From positions 615-7,906 of the forward strand of contig CAPQQE010000051.1 of the NCBI GenBank assembly GCA_948687865.1: DNA of 7,292 bases, given 5' to 3'. The stretch is from an uncultured Bacilli bacterium (GTDB lineage: Bacteria; Bacillota_I; Bacilli_A; RF39; UBA660). This document shows positions 5,545 through 7,292 of this stretch, one piece after another. Both the position numbers and the translations under genes were made by a program. Position 1 is the first letter of the stretch. Every line of letters starts with the position of its first letter. The notes under the pieces were generated by a model. That model was not told the DNA's origin. It was given only the letters and a program-made list of their open reading frames with translations, and did no database searches.

Positions 5545-6294
5545 ATGGATACTATAACAAATAAAAAAGAGAAAGAATTGATATTTTATGAAAATTTCGA
5601 AAATCTTGATAATTGGAACTTTGAATATGGTTTTATAAGAAATGAAGAATTGCAATATTATACAGATAAGAATATTGAATTAGAAAATGGATTAACAATT
5701 TATGGTAAAGAAGAAAAAATAGAAAATGAAAATTATGATAATAAAAGTACAGATTATAGAAAAAATAGAAGATATGCTGATTATAGTTCTTCATCAATTA
5801 ATACCAAAGGTAAGTTTGAATTTAAATATGGTATATTAGAAGTAAAGGCAAAAATACCTACTGCTGATGGAGCATGGCCTGCGATATGGCTTTTAGGTAG
5901 TGATGAAGAATGGCCATATAGTGATGAAGTGGATGTTATGGAATATTATTTATATAATAATCGGCCAAGTATCTTAGGAAACTTTATGTATTATAATGAA
6001 GATTACATTTGGAGTACAAAGGCAATATCTCTAAATTATTTTAAAGAAAAAGATGAAGAATGGGAAAATAAATTTCATATTTGGAAATTAGACTGGACAG
6101 ATAAATATATGAAAATATATTTAGATAATGAACTTATAAATGAGATTAATATATCAAAAATAAAAGGAAGTAAATTTAAAAAGAAGTATTTTATTTTGTT
6201 AAATTTGGCTATAGGTAAAAATGGATTTAAACCAAGTAGTAGTGACATGCCATTAAAATATGTAATAGAATATGTAAAAGTTTATAAACAATAA
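5545..6294 (+). CDS. Glycoside hydrolase family 16 protein without signal peptide
   Basis: This 249-residue protein is almost entirely one GH16 beta-jelly-roll domain. It opens with FYENFENLDNWNFEYG, then NEELQYYT (34-41), KYGILEVKAKIP (94-105) and GAWPAIWLL (109-117). The catalytic motif E-V-D-V-M-E covers E128 (nucleophile), D130 and E133 (acid/base), the bulged form found in laminarinase-like members. FHIWKLDWT (177-185) and a closing IEYVKVYK follow. GH16 enzymes cut beta-1,3 or beta-1,3/1,4 glucans and related polysaccharides; the substrate is unknown here, and the strand after the catalytic motif (SILGNFMYYNEDYIW) is divergent. Family members are usually secreted, but this one has a charged N-terminus (MDTITNKKEKE), and an in-frame TGA at 5527 excludes a longer start. 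AAAGGA (5529-5534) supports the ATG. It starts 51 bp after the toxin gene, with no clear promoter or terminator between. Confidence 0.9.
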   Translation: MDTITNKKEKELIFYENFENLDNWNFEYGFIRNEELQYYTDKNIELENGLTIYGKEEKIENENYDNKSTDYRKNRRYADYSSSSINTKGKFEFKYGILEVKAKIPTADGAWPAIWLLGSDEEWPYSDEVDVMEYYLYNNRPSILGNFMYYNEDYIWSTKAISLNYFKEKDEEWENKFHIWKLDWTDKYMKIYLDNELINEINISKIKGSKFKKKYFILLNLAIGKNGFKPSSSDMPLKYVIEYVKVYKQ

Positions 6295-6375
6295 TAAAAG
6301 TTTGATTGAGATTTATTAATAAAAATAGAACATCAGATTATTTTATTATGCATAGATTTTTAAATTAATATATGA

Positions 6376-6381
6376 TAATAT
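6376..6381 (+). promoter_or_regulatory. Candidate extended -10 element before the membrane protein gene
   Basis: TGA plus TAATAT (6373-6381) repeats the extended -10 seen before abiE, within a shared ATGATAATATT. No convincing -35 is visible 17 bp upstream, as is common for extended -10 promoters. Confidence 0.35.
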
Positions 6382-6424
6382 TGTAATTAGATGAAAAATA
6401 AAATATGAAACTGGGGAGATATAT

Positions 6425-6916
6425 ATGGCATTTATGGGACTACTTCCATCTATTATTGCGCTATCATTTATTATGATTTTTATGATTTTTATTTGTATAG
6501 TTTTATTAATTATTAAAAAAATTGGTATGACGTTTTTAGCAAAAAAATTGAAAATTAGTAGTTTTGGATTACTATGGATTCCTTTTTTAGGATCATTATA
6601 TGAAGGAAAACTTATGAATAAGTTTTTAAAATATGGAAAGGGTTTTGAAATAGCGTATTTTTATATAATGACAATAATAAAAGCTATATGGCTTATTAAC
6701 TTTTTCTTTGGACCAAGGTATAATGATCCTTCATTTGATACAATTAATTCAATAATTGGAGATGTTGCTAGTATAATAATTCTAATTGATATTGTATTTA
6801 AGAGTATTACATTAAAAAAGAGTGGATACAAAACTTTTGTTTCTGCTATGATTAGTATATTTTTACAACCATTTTGGTGTTATTTTGCAAGTAATAAAAT
6901 AAAGAAATATAGTTAA
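6425..6916 (+). CDS. Small multi-pass membrane protein, function unknown
   Basis: This 163-residue protein has hydrophobic segments at about 6-31, 74-95, 108-126 and 138-155, with basic stretches (KK at 31-32 and 40-41, KKSGYKT at 131-137, KIKKYS at the end) between and after them. This suggests four transmembrane helices. Between helices 1 and 2, SSFGLLWIPFLGSLYEGKL (45-63) resembles the 'W-I-P-x-x-x-x-Y/G-KL' segment of several poorly described Firmicute membrane proteins, but I cannot assign a family. GGGGAG (6413-6418) lies 6 bp before the ATG. It stands between GH16 and HAD genes with its own likely promoter, so context gives little help. No signal peptide cleavage site or enzyme motif is visible. 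Confidence 0.8.
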   Translation: MAFMGLLPSIIALSFIMIFMIFICIVLLIIKKIGMTFLAKKLKISSFGLLWIPFLGSLYEGKLMNKFLKYGKGFEIAYFYIMTIIKAIWLINFFFGPRYNDPSFDTINSIIGDVASIIILIDIVFKSITLKKSGYKTFVSAMISIFLQPFWCYFASNKIKKYS

Positions 6917-6919
6917 AAT

Positions 6920-6947
6920 TTGATTACTTGAAAAAATAGTGTATAAT
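6920..6947 (+). promoter_or_regulatory. Candidate promoter for the HAD hydrolase gene
   Basis: TTGATT (6920-6925) and a perfect TATAAT (6942-6947) are 16 bp apart. Transcription would begin near 6954, about 30 bases before the ATG at 6986. Confidence 0.5.
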
Positions 6948-6958
6948 AAAAATACACT
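6938..6958. promoter_or_regulatory. Inverted repeat over the HAD promoter -10, or weak terminator
   Basis: AGTGTA (6938-6943) and TACACT (6953-6958) are 6-bp arms around a 9-base spacer, followed by TTT. The left arm overlaps the start of the -10 and the right arm the likely start site, as an operator would. The trailing T-run also allows a weak terminator for the membrane protein gene. Confidence 0.35.
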
Positions 6959-6985
6959 TTTAAACTTGAAATTTATGGGGGCATT

Positions 6986-7292
6986 ATGAAAAATCTTAAT
7001 ACACTTGATTTAAAAAATAAGAAATATGTAATTTTTGATATGGATGGTACACTAATTGATTCTATTGGAGTGTGGAATATAACAGATCAAAAATTGATTA
7101 GAAAATATGGTGGAACTAATATATGTTTAGATGATATTCAATATGATAGGGACTCATTTTTAAATAATACTAAAACAGGGGATACATACATAAAGTATTC
7201 TAAATATTTAATAAATAAATATAATTTTACTATATCAAATTCAGAGGAATTAACAAAAATAAGAAAAGATCTTGCAAATGAAATTTTATCAA
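6986..7292 (+). CDS. HAD-superfamily hydrolase, N-terminal part (3' end outside window)
   Basis: The frame opens at ATG 6986 and runs without a stop to the window edge, giving 102 complete codons. HAD motif I is clear: VIFDMDGTLIDS at residues 15-26, with D18 as the expected phosphoaspartate nucleophile and D20 as the acid/base. The following helical region (IGVWNITDQKLIRKYGG, then SKYLINKYNF) fits the C1 cap of subfamily I enzymes such as phosphoglycolate phosphatase and beta-phosphoglucomutase relatives. Most such proteins act on small phosphorylated metabolites in the cytoplasm. Motifs II-IV lie outside the window, so catalytic completeness and substrate cannot be judged. The ribosome binding site is a G-run (6977-6981) only 4 bp from the ATG, a tight spacing. 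Confidence 0.88.
   Translation, partial: MKNLNTLDLKNKKYVIFDMDGTLIDSIGVWNITDQKLIRKYGGTNICLDDIQYDRDSFLNNTKTGDTYIKYSKYLINKYNFTISNSEELTKIRKDLANEILS

Noticed and set aside
1..7292. Use of the UGA=Trp genetic code (Mycoplasma-like)
   Set aside because: All Trp codons in the predicted genes are UGG and none has an in-frame UGA. RhuM ends at a UGA placed exactly at the next gene's start, so the standard code fits.
1..7292. CRISPR array, tRNA or rRNA gene, integrase or transposase
   Set aside because: I looked for regularly spaced repeats, tRNA-like cloverleaf arms with a TTC loop, and recombinase motifs, and found none. The only repeat seen is the two-copy intergenic element.

Overview
This is a very AT-rich window (roughly a quarter G+C by eye) with bacterial gene organisation: short intergenic gaps, purine-rich AAGGA/GGAGG ribosome binding sites and TATAAT-type promoters. 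UGG is the only Trp codon used and no gene reads through an in-frame UGA, so the standard bacterial code (table 11) fits better than the Mycoplasma code. The best guess is a low-GC Firmicute/Bacillota or a close relative, such as an AT-rich gut Clostridia or Bacilli lineage. The sequence alone does not fix the taxon.

All confident genes are on the + strand. From left to right they are: the C-terminal end of a RhuM-family protein (1-264), coupled by a 4-bp overlap to a GNAT acetyltransferase (261-761); a 309-bp gap holding copy 1 of an intergenic repeat; an ABC exporter half-transporter (1071-2699); a Bro-N/DinD-like antirepressor-type protein, whose start should be moved to 2790 (2790-3629); and a 419-bp gap holding copy 2 of the same repeat, a G-rich stretch and small inverted repeats. 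Next come a complete AbiEi/AbiEii (type IV) toxin-antitoxin pair (4049-4642 and 4642-5493), a GH16-fold glycoside hydrolase without a signal peptide (5545-6294), a small multi-pass membrane protein (6425-6916), and the start of a HAD-superfamily hydrolase that runs off the right edge (6986-7292).

The content is typical of accessory DNA. RhuM, Bro-N/DinD and AbiE proteins are all common in mobile elements, prophage remnants and defence islands. No integrase, transposase, phage structural gene, tRNA or CRISPR array is visible. Each block appears to have its own promoter (candidates before 1071, 2790, 4049, 6425 and 6986), so this looks like independent accessory modules and not one long operon.

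The most unusual structure is a diverged direct repeat of about 120-140 bp (about 857-995 and 3696-3826) that lies between genes and brackets the ABC transporter plus Bro-N block. Copy 2 contains a G-skewed segment of about 45% G+C, far above its surroundings. No reading frame is shared by both copies, which points to a non-coding or mobile repeat, or to decayed coding sequence. The other leads are palindromes next to or inside the Bro-N gene, inverted repeats upstream of abiE, and a leaderless GH16 enzyme beside a toxin-antitoxin operon.
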